From contig JANXNM010000644.1 of the NCBI GenBank assembly GCA_025354065.1, forward strand, positions 1 through 13,161: a DNA stretch of 13,161 nt, given 5' to 3'. Position 1 is the stretch's first letter. Every line of letters starts with the position of its first letter. Shown here piece after piece: positions 6,283 to 12,720 of the stretch. Under the pieces are notes generated by a model. It was given only the letters and a program-made list of their open reading frames with translations. It did no database searches and was not told the DNA's origin. This DNA comes from Synechococcales cyanobacterium 340R_concoct_173_sub. Its GTDB lineage: Bacteria > Cyanobacteriota > Cyanobacteriia > Leptolyngbyales > Leptolyngbyaceae. A program made the position numbers and the translations under genes.

Positions 6283-8310
6283 GTGACGACTAACTCATCA
6301 TCATCATCTTCATTTTCAGGTTCTAATCGTCAGACCTATCTTCGCCTACGGTTGGCATTGGGTATTCGTTTGCGTCGGCAGGTTTTTTGGGCGGTTTGTG
6401 ATGATGTGTCTTTAAGAGGTCAGCTGACTCAATGGCTTGTGAGTGATTTGTCCCAAGATCCATTACCCGAAATGGATACGATCGCAAATGAACCCACATT
6501 CGATCAAGCTCAGTCCCAATACCGATCGCCTGGAATTCGCCTGGTCACGTTAACACTGCATCCCAACCAGCCCGATCTGCAAAAACAAATTGCTGAATGG
6601 TTAGCTCATCGTCGTGGCCGAGTTGACCGATCGCAAATTGCATTCCAAATTGTGGGCATTAATTCAATAACTCGCCAAAGCGCCACAGTTCAGCGGGAGT
6701 TTTTAAATTCTCTTCGCGCACTCGGTCGCCACTATGCCCAAGGCAGTGACCAATGGGATCTAAACCTTGTTTTATGGGTAACAAAGCCTTGGTTTCATAG
6801 CATTCGTCAATCGGCTCCTGAATTTTGGCGTTGGCATACTGGAATTTTCGATTTCATAGATCAAGATCCGCGCCCCGAAATACAACGCTCAGAGGACGAT
6901 CGTATCTCCTCAAATTCCACTATGCCGATGGCCGAAACGGTTCGATTGAACGACTTGACTGAAGCATTTATGGCTGAATGGCTAGGTGAATCGCGGGCTG
7001 AATCGCGGGTTGAATCGCGGGTTGAATCGCCCAGTGCGTCCTCAGACTCGGCCCTGGCTGAAACGGTCCATAACCTTGCGTTACTTCACCAACAATCCGC
7101 TGATGATGAGACGCTGGCTGAGGCATACCGTAATCTGGGCAATCAGTACCGAGACCATGCTAGTCCCACCCAAGAGACGTTTAGTTTTGGCATTCGCGCT
7201 TACCAAGAAGCCCTCGAACGCCAATCCCAAGAGCCTAACAACCCGATCGTTGCTGATTTACTCAATGATCTAGGCAATCTGCATTGGATGCGATCGCGTC
7301 AGCAACCTGACTTAACTCAACTTGGAATAAATAAACGCCAAGATCTCGAAACTGCCGTTGAGCATTACCAAAAAGCGATCTCACACACCAATAAAATGCA
7401 GGAACCGCAGCGTTATATCATGTTACAAAATAATCTCGGCGCAACTTGGGGTGAATTGGCCCAAAATGTAGACCCTGAAACTTACTTACCCCATTCTATT
7501 TCGGCCTACGAGTCGTCTCTGAATGTTCAAACTGAGTATCAAGATGGCCAGCGCCATGCCAATACTGAAAATAATCTCGGTACCGCCTATTGGACCTTGG
7601 CTCAGTATCAAAAACCTGAGGCTCCGGCACTCCAAAAAGCGATCGGCCATTACAGAAATGCGCTTAAGTTTTATGATGCTGACCACTATTCCATGCCCCA
7701 TGCCATGATTCAAAACAATCTCGGCACTGCATTCTGGAATTTATCTCAATGTGAAATGTTGGCGCGCTACAGTTCTGAAAACTCCCAAAATTTACTCATT
7801 CACGCCATTACGGCTTATAAAATCGCATTGTTTTACCGCACTCCCGAAACCTTACCCCTCGGTTATGCTGCTACCCAAAATAACCTCGGCACCGCCTACT
7901 GGAACCTCGCGATCGATCGCTTGACCCATGCTGACAAAATCGGTGACCTTATCCAATCGACTATTGTGAGCTATCAGGCATCATTAACGATGGTCAAAGC
8001 CCTGATTGAATCTGGTTCCGTCAACTTCAGTTTTGACCCTTTTGCGACCCACTATAATCTCGCCACTGCATTCAACGCTAGTGTCAAACACATCACGATC
8101 GACCATCACAACGCACTCCAGAAAGCCTTTACCCATCACCTGATTGCATGGGAAGGATGGCAAAATCAGCCGGATCAAGCCACCGTTGCAATACATGGCT
8201 TAGTCCAAGTCTTGCGGACTGCCCACGATCGGTTAGGCCGAGATGTTCAGAGCAAACTCCTATCGAGTGTGCCGCCCCAGTTATTGGCCGTTGTAATGGC
8301 AAAGATTTGA
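6283..8310 (+). CDS. Cyanobacterial TPR protein with a conserved-looking N-terminal domain
   Basis: This 675-residue soluble protein has three parts. Residues 15-200 form a globular domain with RLALGIRLRRQVFWAVCDD (23-41) and LVLWVTKPWFHSIRQSAPEF (162-181), apparently an alpha/beta fold; no Walker motif is visible. Residues 200-260 are a Ser/Glu/Arg-rich linker with a four-residue SR(A/V)E repeat. From about 260 to the end come TPR-like helices marked by NLGNQY (284), NDLGNLHW (328), NNLGATWGEL (383), NNLGTAYWTL (430), NNLGTAFWNL (478), NNLGTAYWNL (533) and YNLATAF (591), spaced roughly 44-58 residues apart. TPRs mediate protein-protein contacts, so a scaffolding role is likely but the partner is unknown. 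The GTG start is the first possible one after an in-frame stop at 6244; no strong ribosome binding site precedes it. The gene ends 3 bases from the convergent stress-protein gene. Confidence 0.85.
   Translation: MTTNSSSSSSFSGSNRQTYLRLRLALGIRLRRQVFWAVCDDVSLRGQLTQWLVSDLSQDPLPEMDTIANEPTFDQAQSQYRSPGIRLVTLTLHPNQPDLQKQIAEWLAHRRGRVDRSQIAFQIVGINSITRQSATVQREFLNSLRALGRHYAQGSDQWDLNLVLWVTKPWFHSIRQSAPEFWRWHTGIFDFIDQDPRPEIQRSEDDRISSNSTMPMAETVRLNDLTEAFMAEWLGESRAESRVESRVESPSASSDSALAETVHNLALLHQQSADDETLAEAYRNLGNQYRDHASPTQETFSFGIRAYQEALERQSQEPNNPIVADLLNDLGNLHWMRSRQQPDLTQLGINKRQDLETAVEHYQKAISHTNKMQEPQRYIMLQNNLGATWGELAQNVDPETYLPHSISAYESSLNVQTEYQDGQRHANTENNLGTAYWTLAQYQKPEAPALQKAIGHYRNALKFYDADHYSMPHAMIQNNLGTAFWNLSQCEMLARYSSENSQNLLIHAITAYKIALFYRTPETLPLGYAATQNNLGTAYWNLAIDRLTHADKIGDLIQSTIVSYQASLTMVKALIESGSVNFSFDPFATHYNLATAFNASVKHITIDHHNALQKAFTHHLIAWEGWQNQPDQATVAIHGLVQVLRTAHDRLGRDVQSKLLSSVPPQLLAVVMAKI
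6988..7035 (+). repeat. 12-bp tandem repeat in the TPR protein linker
   Basis: Three near-identical 12-base units (GAATCGCGGGYT) and a fourth diverged unit run from 6988 to 7035. They keep the frame and encode SRAE/SRVE repeats in the linker between the N-terminal domain and the TPR array. Copy number is likely to vary between strains. Confidence 0.85.
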
Positions 8311-8313
8311 CGA

Positions 8314-8922
8314 CTAGAACTCATCCATTGGCGGAATCCCGATGACTGAAAAGGGTAATGCCTTACCTTGATTAGCCAGTTGGCGCACTAGAGAAACGTG
8401 AGCAGACTCACAGCCTAAAATCAACAAACTTGCCTCTTCTTGACAGGCAACTTCTATCAATTGCTCTCCCACTTGCCCAAATCGCAAATGGGTCTTTAGG
8501 GCACCCCGCCATTCTTCCGCTAGACACCGCGCCTGCCATAAAATCCGATCGGCTTGTTCAAACTGCCGAGATTTCTCCAAGACTTCTTGGCGAATAGAAG
8601 GCTGGGGCATCGCTAGCACGGAGGTTCGGCCTCTTGACGATCGAGAAGAGCGGACGGGACTTACAGTCACTAATTCTTCGGAAACATAGACCATTTGCAC
8701 GGTCACTTGTTGACTTGTGGCAATTTTGGTTTGATGGGCAATCCATAAGGTCAGATCTAACGCCGCCTGACTTTTAAGGGAACCCGAATAGCCTACAACT
8801 AAATTTACAGCCGTCAACGGTGAGAGTTCTAAGCTGCGACTAGGAATCAGCAACATCTTGCCTACTAAGTCCGATCGATCGAGCGTCGCTTGAAGCCGAG
8901 CCAGCATGGATAAAACATTCAC
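8314..8922 (-). CDS. Universal stress protein (UspA-like)
   Basis: This 202-residue cytosolic protein has a single Usp fold. NLVVGYSGSLKSQAALDLTLW (40-60) is the first strand and helix of Usp, VTVQMVYV (73-80) the second strand, and ASLLILGCESAHVSL (164-178) with FSVIGIP (191-197) the C-terminal strands. The G-x2-G-x9-G-S/T loop of ATP-binding Usps is not recognisable (LGCESAH...), so this copy probably does not bind ATP in the usual way. A ~35-residue N-terminal extension precedes the fold, and a Ser/Arg-rich insertion lies at 88-101. The GTG start at 8922 is supported by GAGGT seven bases upstream, better than the ATG five codons later. It converges with the TPR gene, 3 bases apart, so any terminators must overlap coding sequence. 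Confidence 0.85.
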   Translation of the reverse strand: MNVLSMLARLQATLDRSDLVGKMLLIPSRSLELSPLTAVNLVVGYSGSLKSQAALDLTLWIAHQTKIATSQQVTVQMVYVSEELVTVSPVRSSRSSRGRTSVLAMPQPSIRQEVLEKSRQFEQADRILWQARCLAEEWRGALKTHLRFGQVGEQLIEVACQEEASLLILGCESAHVSLVRQLANQGKALPFSVIGIPPMDEF

Positions 8923-9408
8923 AGTTCAGACCTCTTCAAAAAGAATGAGATGGATGAGAGATAGTTTTCGCCTGAATCAATCTCTTACATTTCCAAAGAA
9001 TGGGAAGAGGAAAGATAATGGAGATGAAAATCATTGGGCTGATTTCCATAAGTTATTCAGGTCTAACGCAATTATTCTAAAACTGCCACAAAAATGAATT
9101 TTATTGGTAACCGAACATACTGAATAGTCAGCGAACTAGAGTTACATGTGTCATTGTGCGTTTACCGGGGAATGGCACGATCGTCTATTAACAGTACCTA
9201 AGTAAAAGTACGGCACTTTCATACTTAAAACTGTTGCCTGTAGAACAAAATTGAGTCTGGATATAAATGCTACAAACAAAAAGCACTTACTGATCACGCT
9301 ACGATTCTATCTCAACTTTGTATCCTTAGATCAGTATAGCGCAGTCGCCGATCGTGTAGGAGATATACAACAATTTATGAAGCTTTTTCTAGATGATGAT
9401 AAATCTAT
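8923..9408. other. Gene-poor region with one strong hairpin
   Basis: Nearly 500 AT-rich bases without a recognisable gene. A TTG-initiated plus-strand frame at 9251-9460 (69 codons) resembles nothing I know and runs into the 3' end of the Uma2 remnant, so I do not call it. Short frames near 8906-9097 are antisense extensions over the stress-protein start. The only distinct structure is the hairpin at 9190-9235. Confidence 0.5.
9190..9235. repeat. Long imperfect hairpin, 17 paired bases
   Basis: AACAGT (9190-9195) pairs with ACTGTT (9230-9235), TAAGTA (9199-9204) with TACTTA (9222-9227), and AAAGT (9205-9209) with ACTTT (9215-9219). They enclose a 5-base loop ACGGC, with a small internal loop and a two-base bulge. 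Seventeen base pairs in 46 bases is far more than expected by chance in such a spacer. There is no T tract on either side. It could be a small mobile palindromic repeat, a small RNA or a processing hairpin. Confidence 0.6.
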
Positions 9409-9901
9409 TCAAATGGTAACTATAAGATTGGTAATTAGGAAATCGAAGAACTTTAAGTAGTTTATCTTATACCAGATTTTTGCCATCTTCAATTCAAAAC
9501 CTAATAACTCTGGCTCACAATTGACCACCTCAGGATTTTTCAACAGATTAAATATAAAATTGGGGCGATAAACATATACATTATAATTTTTTCGATCTAT
9601 CAATAACCCTAACTGTACGACCTGTTCAATGTCTTCTTGGTATTCCTATATCTTCTCTTGCAGGCTATTCAATATATCGCTAGAAGAGTACAATTCAATT
9701 ACAAAATCAGGTATGATCGGTACAAAGGAAGCTCATTCTTCTGGAGATAAAGCAATTAAAGACTTGATCTGAAACTTTGACCTTACGATTTCCAGTATAT
9801 GAAAAAGTGGGCGACCTAACAATGATTTGTCCGATCGAATTCTGCTCAATTCTCAAGTCCCAATTGATACGACAAAATTGATCAAGTTCGGCATCACTCA
9901 T
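9409..9901 (-). pseudogene. Uma2-family (DUF820) endonuclease remnant
   Basis: Uma2 proteins are PD-(D/E)XK-type putative nucleases present in many copies in cyanobacteria. Reading leftward from the ATG at 9901, the frame gives DAELDQFCRINWDLRIEQ, then IGQIIVRSPTFSYTGNR and DQVFN, the family's N-terminal part. About 45-50 residues normally following are missing, and near 9760 the frame changes to one reading ALSPEE, stop, ASFVPIIPDFVIEL (the catalytic region), then LNSLQEKI, stop, EYQED, and finally LGLLIDRKNYNVYVYRPN and PELLGFELKMAKIW, the family's C-terminus. In-frame stops lie at 9735-9733 (TGA) and 9648-9646 (TAG). The gene is therefore broken by an internal deletion with frameshift plus two nonsense changes. 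Similarity to the family ends near 9475; the rest to 9409 is run-through. Confidence 0.8.
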
Positions 9902-9977
9902 CTTGGGCAGGAGCAGAAATAATTCTATTCAGAGATAAGCCCCAAATAGGATAAATAAAAATTTGATTGAACCAGGA

Positions 9978-10328
9978 TTACTCAGATGGGGCGATCGGTA
10001 ATACGCTAAATCCTTCTACGTTGCGCCGAAACCCTTCAACTGCTTCGTTGTATTGAATACTCATCACCGCTTCGACATTCTCATGGGGACGGGGAATAAC
10101 GACCCAAGTGACTAAGTGTCCACCCGGCGTATTTTGGGCAGCTTCAACCCCGGCTTGCATGGCCATATTTACGTCCGAAACATCACCACGGATATTAATG
10201 GTATAGCGCGCACTGCCCGCCCGCACATAGCTAACAAGTGTCACCCGTGCCGCTTTCACCATGGCATCCGATGCTGCCAATACGGGCGGAAATCCAATAG
10301 TTTCGAGTGATCCAACTGCCTTTGTCAT
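9978..10328 (-). CDS. ccmK4: Carboxysome shell protein, CcmK4-like (second copy)
   Basis: CcmK proteins are single-domain BMC proteins that form hexamers tiling the facets of the beta-carboxysome shell, with a central pore for metabolites. This 116-residue protein has the whole domain: VGSLETIGFPPVLAASDAMV (5-24), the pore loop YVRAGSAR (34-41), INIRGDVSDV (44-53) and PRPHENVEAVM (79-89). The SLETIGFP start, AGSAR pore and TWVxIPRPHEN stretch match CcmK4 rather than CcmK1/2. AGGAG 7 bases before the ATG supports the start. It is the last of three adjacent BMC genes, 48 bases after the first CcmK4-like gene, to which it is identical at about 78 of the first 100 positions. The C-terminal tail (FSVLPIAPSE) differs, and the pore has Arg36 where the sister has Lys. 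Confidence 0.93.
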   Translation of the reverse strand: MTKAVGSLETIGFPPVLAASDAMVKAARVTLVSYVRAGSARYTINIRGDVSDVNMAMQAGVEAAQNTPGGHLVTWVVIPRPHENVEAVMSIQYNEAVEGFRRNVEGFSVLPIAPSE

Positions 10329-10376
10329 TCCGCCGCTCCTAAAAGTACGCCTCTAAAATCCCTGCCTGAACGCTAT

Positions 10377-10724
10377 CTAGAGACGCTGACCATTGATCAT
10401 GCTGTAGCCATTCACGGCTGAACGGAAAACTTCCACCGACTCCGTATATTCAATATCCATAACGGCTTCCACGTTCTCATGCGGGCGCGCAATAATGACC
10501 CAAGTCTCCACCACGCCGCCAGCGGTATTCTGAGCTGCTTCGATGCCTGCTTCCATGGCCCGCTTCACTTCGGAAACGTCGCCGCGAATATTGATAGTAA
10601 AGCGCGCACTTCCTGCCTTCACATAACTCACAAGGGTCACTCGTGCTGCTTTGACCATGGCATCTGCCGCCGCGAGTACGGGGGGGAAGCCTTTTGTTTC
10701 GAGTGATCCAACTGCTTGTGGCAT
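10377..10724 (-). CDS. ccmK4: Carboxysome shell protein, CcmK4-like (first copy)
   Basis: This is a 115-residue BMC-domain shell protein of the beta-carboxysome. VGSLETKGFPPVLAAADAMV (5-24), the pore loop YVKAGSAR (34-41), INIRGDVSEV (44-53), TWVIIARPHENVEAVM (74-89) and the FRSAVNGYSM tail place it with CcmK4. AGGA six bases before the ATG at 10724 is a good ribosome binding site. It sits between ccmK3 and the second CcmK4-like gene with spacings of 49 and 48 bases, so the three are probably one transcript. Satellite ccmK3-ccmK4 loci away from the main ccm operon are known in cyanobacteria, and CcmK4 can form mixed hexamers with CcmK3. Which of the two copies is orthologous to the CcmK4 of other strains cannot be told by eye. 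Confidence 0.94.
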   Translation of the reverse strand: MPQAVGSLETKGFPPVLAAADAMVKAARVTLVSYVKAGSARFTINIRGDVSEVKRAMEAGIEAAQNTAGGVVETWVIIARPHENVEAVMDIEYTESVEVFRSAVNGYSMINGQRL

Positions 10725-10773
10725 GTGCGTTCCTAAAAAATGGTTTCGTTCAATTTACCTTAATCTGCGATCG

Positions 10774-11085
10774 TTAGATCCGAAAGGGTTCAGCGGTTGC
10801 GGCATAGCAAATGGGCAACACGGCTTCTAGGTTATCCGGTGGGTTGGGGATAATTACATGGCTCACGACTTCCGCATCGCCGGGGAGTTTGGCGACCATT
10901 TCGATGCCTGCTTCCATGGCCGATCGGACTTCTGCGACTGGCCCACGAATAGAGACCATGTATCGGCCACTGGCACAACTTTCGTAATTTACGAGAGCGA
11001 CGTTTCCGGCTTTTAACATGGCATCGGCGGCGGCTAAGACAGCGGGATAGCCAACGGTTTCAATCATTCCAACGGCCATGGCCAT
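10774..11085 (-). CDS. ccmK3: Carboxysome shell protein CcmK3
   Basis: This 103-residue BMC-domain protein is the first gene of the shell cluster. VGMIETVGYPAVLAAADAML (5-24) opens the fold. The pore loop reads YESCASGRY, unlike CcmK1/2/4; then SIRGPVAEV (45-53) has RGPV instead of RGDV, and VVSHVIIPNPPDNLEAVLP (73-91) has PNPP instead of RPHEN. These three differences, the length and the short FRI end are what I recall as typical of CcmK3. CcmK3 is not known to assemble alone well and enters hexamers with CcmK4, whose two relatives follow directly. The ATG at 11085 is chosen over one two codons later because family members start similarly; GGAG lies ten bases ahead. Confidence 0.9.
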   Translation of the reverse strand: MAMAVGMIETVGYPAVLAAADAMLKAGNVALVNYESCASGRYMVSIRGPVAEVRSAMEAGIEMVAKLPGDAEVVSHVIIPNPPDNLEAVLPICYAATAEPFRI

Positions 11086-11402
11086 GGTGCGAGTACTCCA
11101 GCGCTAAATCTAAATTGAGAGGCAAGCGTAGTGTTAGGCTTACAGATGTTGAGTATACCGTGAATTGGTGATGAAATAAGGCCGCACCCTTATGACTAGC
11201 GACGGAAAAATGGTGCTCGGGTTTCAGACTATTTAGGGTCTCAGAGGTGATTGTCCGATCGCCTGTCTAGGATCAAAATTGCGATCGGCCCACAGTTATA
11301 TTCCTAGGGGAATCTAGTTTTTGGTGGATGTAGAATTAGGGGGAATGCGATCGGTTTGCGATAGTTGTTAAAATAATTCCAATATCAATGTGAGATCTCT
11401 GA
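11086..11402. promoter_or_regulatory. Divergent spacer between ccmK3 and the antitoxin gene
   Basis: This 317-base spacer must hold the leftward ccmK3 promoter and the rightward antitoxin promoter. On the minus strand TATACT (11157-11152) is a fair -10 box for ccmK3, 67 bases before its start, without a clear -35. On the right, the 27-bp repeat copy at 11315-11341 contains TAGAAT and may supply a promoter for the antitoxin. No gene is visible. Confidence 0.4.
11315..11341 (+). repeat. 27-bp dispersed repeat, copy A
   Basis: The stretch starting TAGTTTTTGGT and ending TGTAGAATTAGGG matches copy B at 12073-12099 in 24 of 27 positions, the three differences lying together in the middle. It lies 61 bases before the antitoxin start. 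TAGAAT could act as a -10 box. Confidence 0.75.
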
Positions 11403-11666
11403 ATGTTCAATCAATTAACAATAGCTCAGCCTCAGGAACAGTTGCCGATGATGGCAAACCATCTCAAGTTGGAGCCAACGGTGATTATGCAAGATGGACA
11501 GCCTGTGATGATTACATTTAGTATTGAACATTTTTTGTCTTGTTTAGAAACGGCTGAAATTTCAGCTGATGTTGAATTAATGGCGAGTTTGAATGCTGGA
11601 ATTGCTCAAGCTAACCGTCGTGAATACTTTGACTTAGCAGATATTAAATCTGAATTGGGATTGTAA
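11403..11666 (+). CDS. Phd/YefM-type antitoxin
   Basis: This 87-residue protein has the layout of Phd/YefM antitoxins, which bind their own promoter through the N-terminal fold and neutralise the toxin with the C-terminal part. EPTVIMQDGQPVMITFSIEHF (24-44) corresponds to the family's conserved strand-turn-strand with a Gly-x-Pro turn. CLETAEISADVELMASL (47-63) is the helix that usually follows, and the acidic end (DLADIKSELGL) is the toxin-binding tail. The frame is intact. The gene is followed three bases after its stop by a RelE/ParE toxin gene that is frameshifted, so this may now be an orphan antitoxin. The ATG has only a weak GAG upstream. Confidence 0.82.
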   Translation: MFNQLTIAQPQEQLPMMANHLKLEPTVIMQDGQPVMITFSIEHFLSCLETAEISADVELMASLNAGIAQANRREYFDLADIKSELGL

Positions 11667-11669
11667 TTG

Positions 11670-12040
11670 ATGAGTTATCGTGTGGTTTTGACAGCAGAGG
11701 CCAAGCTGCTTTTAGAGGCAATTCGCGATCGGCGTGAGCAAAAATACTATTTTCTCGATTGGAGCGGTTGCAAGAAAATCCTGAGCAACAAGGAAAAAGT
11801 TTGCGGGGAAATTTGTCAGACTATCGGAGTATTCGAGCGGTGGGGCAGCGTTATAGGATTATTTATCGGGTTGAAAATGCGGAAGTTTTGGTTGTTGTTT
11901 TAGCAATAGGACGGAGACAAGAGGGCGATCGGCAAGATGTCTATCAAATTGCACAAAAATTGGTGAGTACGTTTCAGTTGGAGGAGTATTTGGAGGAGTA
12001 TTTGGAGGAGGAATCGTCTGATCTGAACGATCGGGATTAG
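11670..12040 (+). pseudogene. RelE/ParE-family toxin gene with a one-base frameshift
   Basis: RelE/ParE toxins are small mRNA interferases or gyrase poisons. The ATG at 11670 opens MSYRVVLTAEAKLLLEAIRD and reads up to REQK. At the A5 run (11740-11744) the family frame moves by one: the next frame continues ILFSRLERLQENPEQQGKSL, DYRSIRAVGQRYRIIYRVEN (the typical RelE/ParE core) and VVVLAIGRRQEGDRQDVYQI. Restoring one A to the run would give about 123 residues ending at 12040. As written, the zero frame runs to a stop at 11903 with unrelated residues and lacks the core strands. The C-terminus is extended by a 12-base repeat coding LEEY. A programmed -1 slip on the A run is possible but no classical slippery heptamer is present. 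Confidence 0.85.
11978..12013 (+). repeat. 12-bp tandem repeat in the toxin 3' end
   Basis: TTGGAGGAGTAT occurs twice perfectly (11978-11989, 11990-12001) and a third time diverged at the last three bases (12002-12013). In the toxin frame it encodes LEEY repeats, an acidic tail not usual for RelE/ParE toxins. Confidence 0.85.
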
Positions 12041-12072
12041 TGAGAATCGATCGTCCCTGATTTCCCACAATT

Positions 12073-12099
12073 TAGTTTTTGGTAAGTGTAGAATTAGGG
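12073..12099 (+). repeat. 27-bp dispersed repeat, copy B
   Basis: Matches copy A at 11315-11341 in 24 of 27 positions. It lies 33 bases after the broken toxin gene and runs directly into the unrecognised reading frame at 12079-12387. Confidence 0.75.
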
Positions 12100-12387
12100 A
12101 ACCCGATTGAGTTGGTGTATGCCTTTGTGGATCCAATTGCTCGACGGGCTAAGAAGGGTGCGGCTAAAGCAGGTCATGGGGCTGCGGATAAGGCGGAGAA
12201 TGCGGCTAGGGGTACATTTGTCGATCGTCCGTTTGATGAACACTATTGGGATGCTCAAGCATTGAAGTGTTTAGATATTAAGAGCGTCGGGATTCCTCAG
12301 TATGATGGGATTTTTGCTTCACTGCTAGAGAAAGTGTCTGTGGATCTTCGGCTATGGTCGATCGCAAATTACGGAAAAATCAACTGA
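12079..12387 (+). CDS. Unrecognised 102-codon frame, possibly a gene fragment
   Basis: I do not recognise this protein. The frame starts with TTG inside repeat copy B; GTG codons at 12115 and 12127 are later options, and none has a good ribosome binding site. The sequence reads like a real protein: an Ala/Lys-rich helix ARRAKKGAAKAGHGAADKAE, then FDEHYWDAQALKCLDI and VGIPQYDGIFASLLEKVSVD. GC content and codon use are richer than in the adjacent toxin debris. The missing proper start and the repeat at its beginning suggest the 3' part of a larger gene joined here by rearrangement. It lies 33 bases upstream of the HicB-like antitoxin. Confidence 0.4.
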   Translation: MVSVELGNPIELVYAFVDPIARRAKKGAAKAGHGAADKAENAARGTFVDRPFDEHYWDAQALKCLDIKSVGIPQYDGIFASLLEKVSVDLRLWSIANYGKIN

Positions 12388-12420
12388 AATAAAGTTCAAA
12401 TCTCATTATGAGAATTCCTT

Positions 12421-12720
12421 ATGAATTATCAAGTATTTATTCAAAATGATTCCGTGAAACACTTTGTAGCATCGATCGTAGGAATTCCAAATCTATCCGT
12501 GGAAGGTAACACCGAAGAAGATGCGATCGTTAAAGTGAAACTGGCGCTAGAACAGAAGTTAGCGAAAGGAAAATTCGTCACAATTAATATCGATAATCCT
12601 ATAGCGATCGAGCCTATTCAATATGGGGGACGATGTGCGGAGGATCCGACCTTTGATAATTGGATGGAGAAACTGGCACTCATTCGTCAAGAAGCCAATG
12701 CGATCGATGATTCTGTATGA
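12421..12720 (+). CDS. HicB-like antitoxin paired with a PIN toxin
   Basis: This 99-residue protein has the HicB-like pattern of a small antitoxin: a first strand (NYQVFIQN), a second strand with IVGIPNLSVEGNTEEDAIVK (20-39), where the G-x-T-E-E-A helix is typical, then ALEQKLAKGKFVTINI and a C-terminal part DPTFDNWMEKLALIRQEANA (75-94) that resembles the toxin-binding end of cyanobacterial antitoxins found directly before VapC genes. Its TGA overlaps the toxin ATG in ATGA, giving translational coupling. The frame is intact. The neighbouring toxin is interrupted, so the antitoxin may have no partner in this genome unless a paralogue exists. Confidence 0.82.
   Translation: MNYQVFIQNDSVKHFVASIVGIPNLSVEGNTEEDAIVKVKLALEQKLAKGKFVTINIDNPIAIEPIQYGGRCAEDPTFDNWMEKLALIRQEANAIDDSV

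Noticed and set aside
6988..7035. Short repeats as a CRISPR array
   Set aside because: Units are 12 bases, contiguous, without spacers, and in frame within a coding region.
8906..9097. 63-codon plus-strand frame
   Set aside because: Starts antisense within the stress-protein gene and has no coding signature.
9251..9460. 69-codon TTG-initiated frame
   Set aside because: No recognisable family, no ribosome binding site, and it runs into the antisense Uma2 remnant.
11667..11903. 78-residue toxin as a complete gene
   Set aside because: Only the first 25 residues are toxin-like; after the A5 run the residues are unrelated and the true family continuation is in the next frame.
11859..12136. Minus-strand frames opposite the toxin 3' end
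   Set aside because: Their Pro/Thr and Leu/Gln repeats are simply the reverse of the 12-base tandem repeat.
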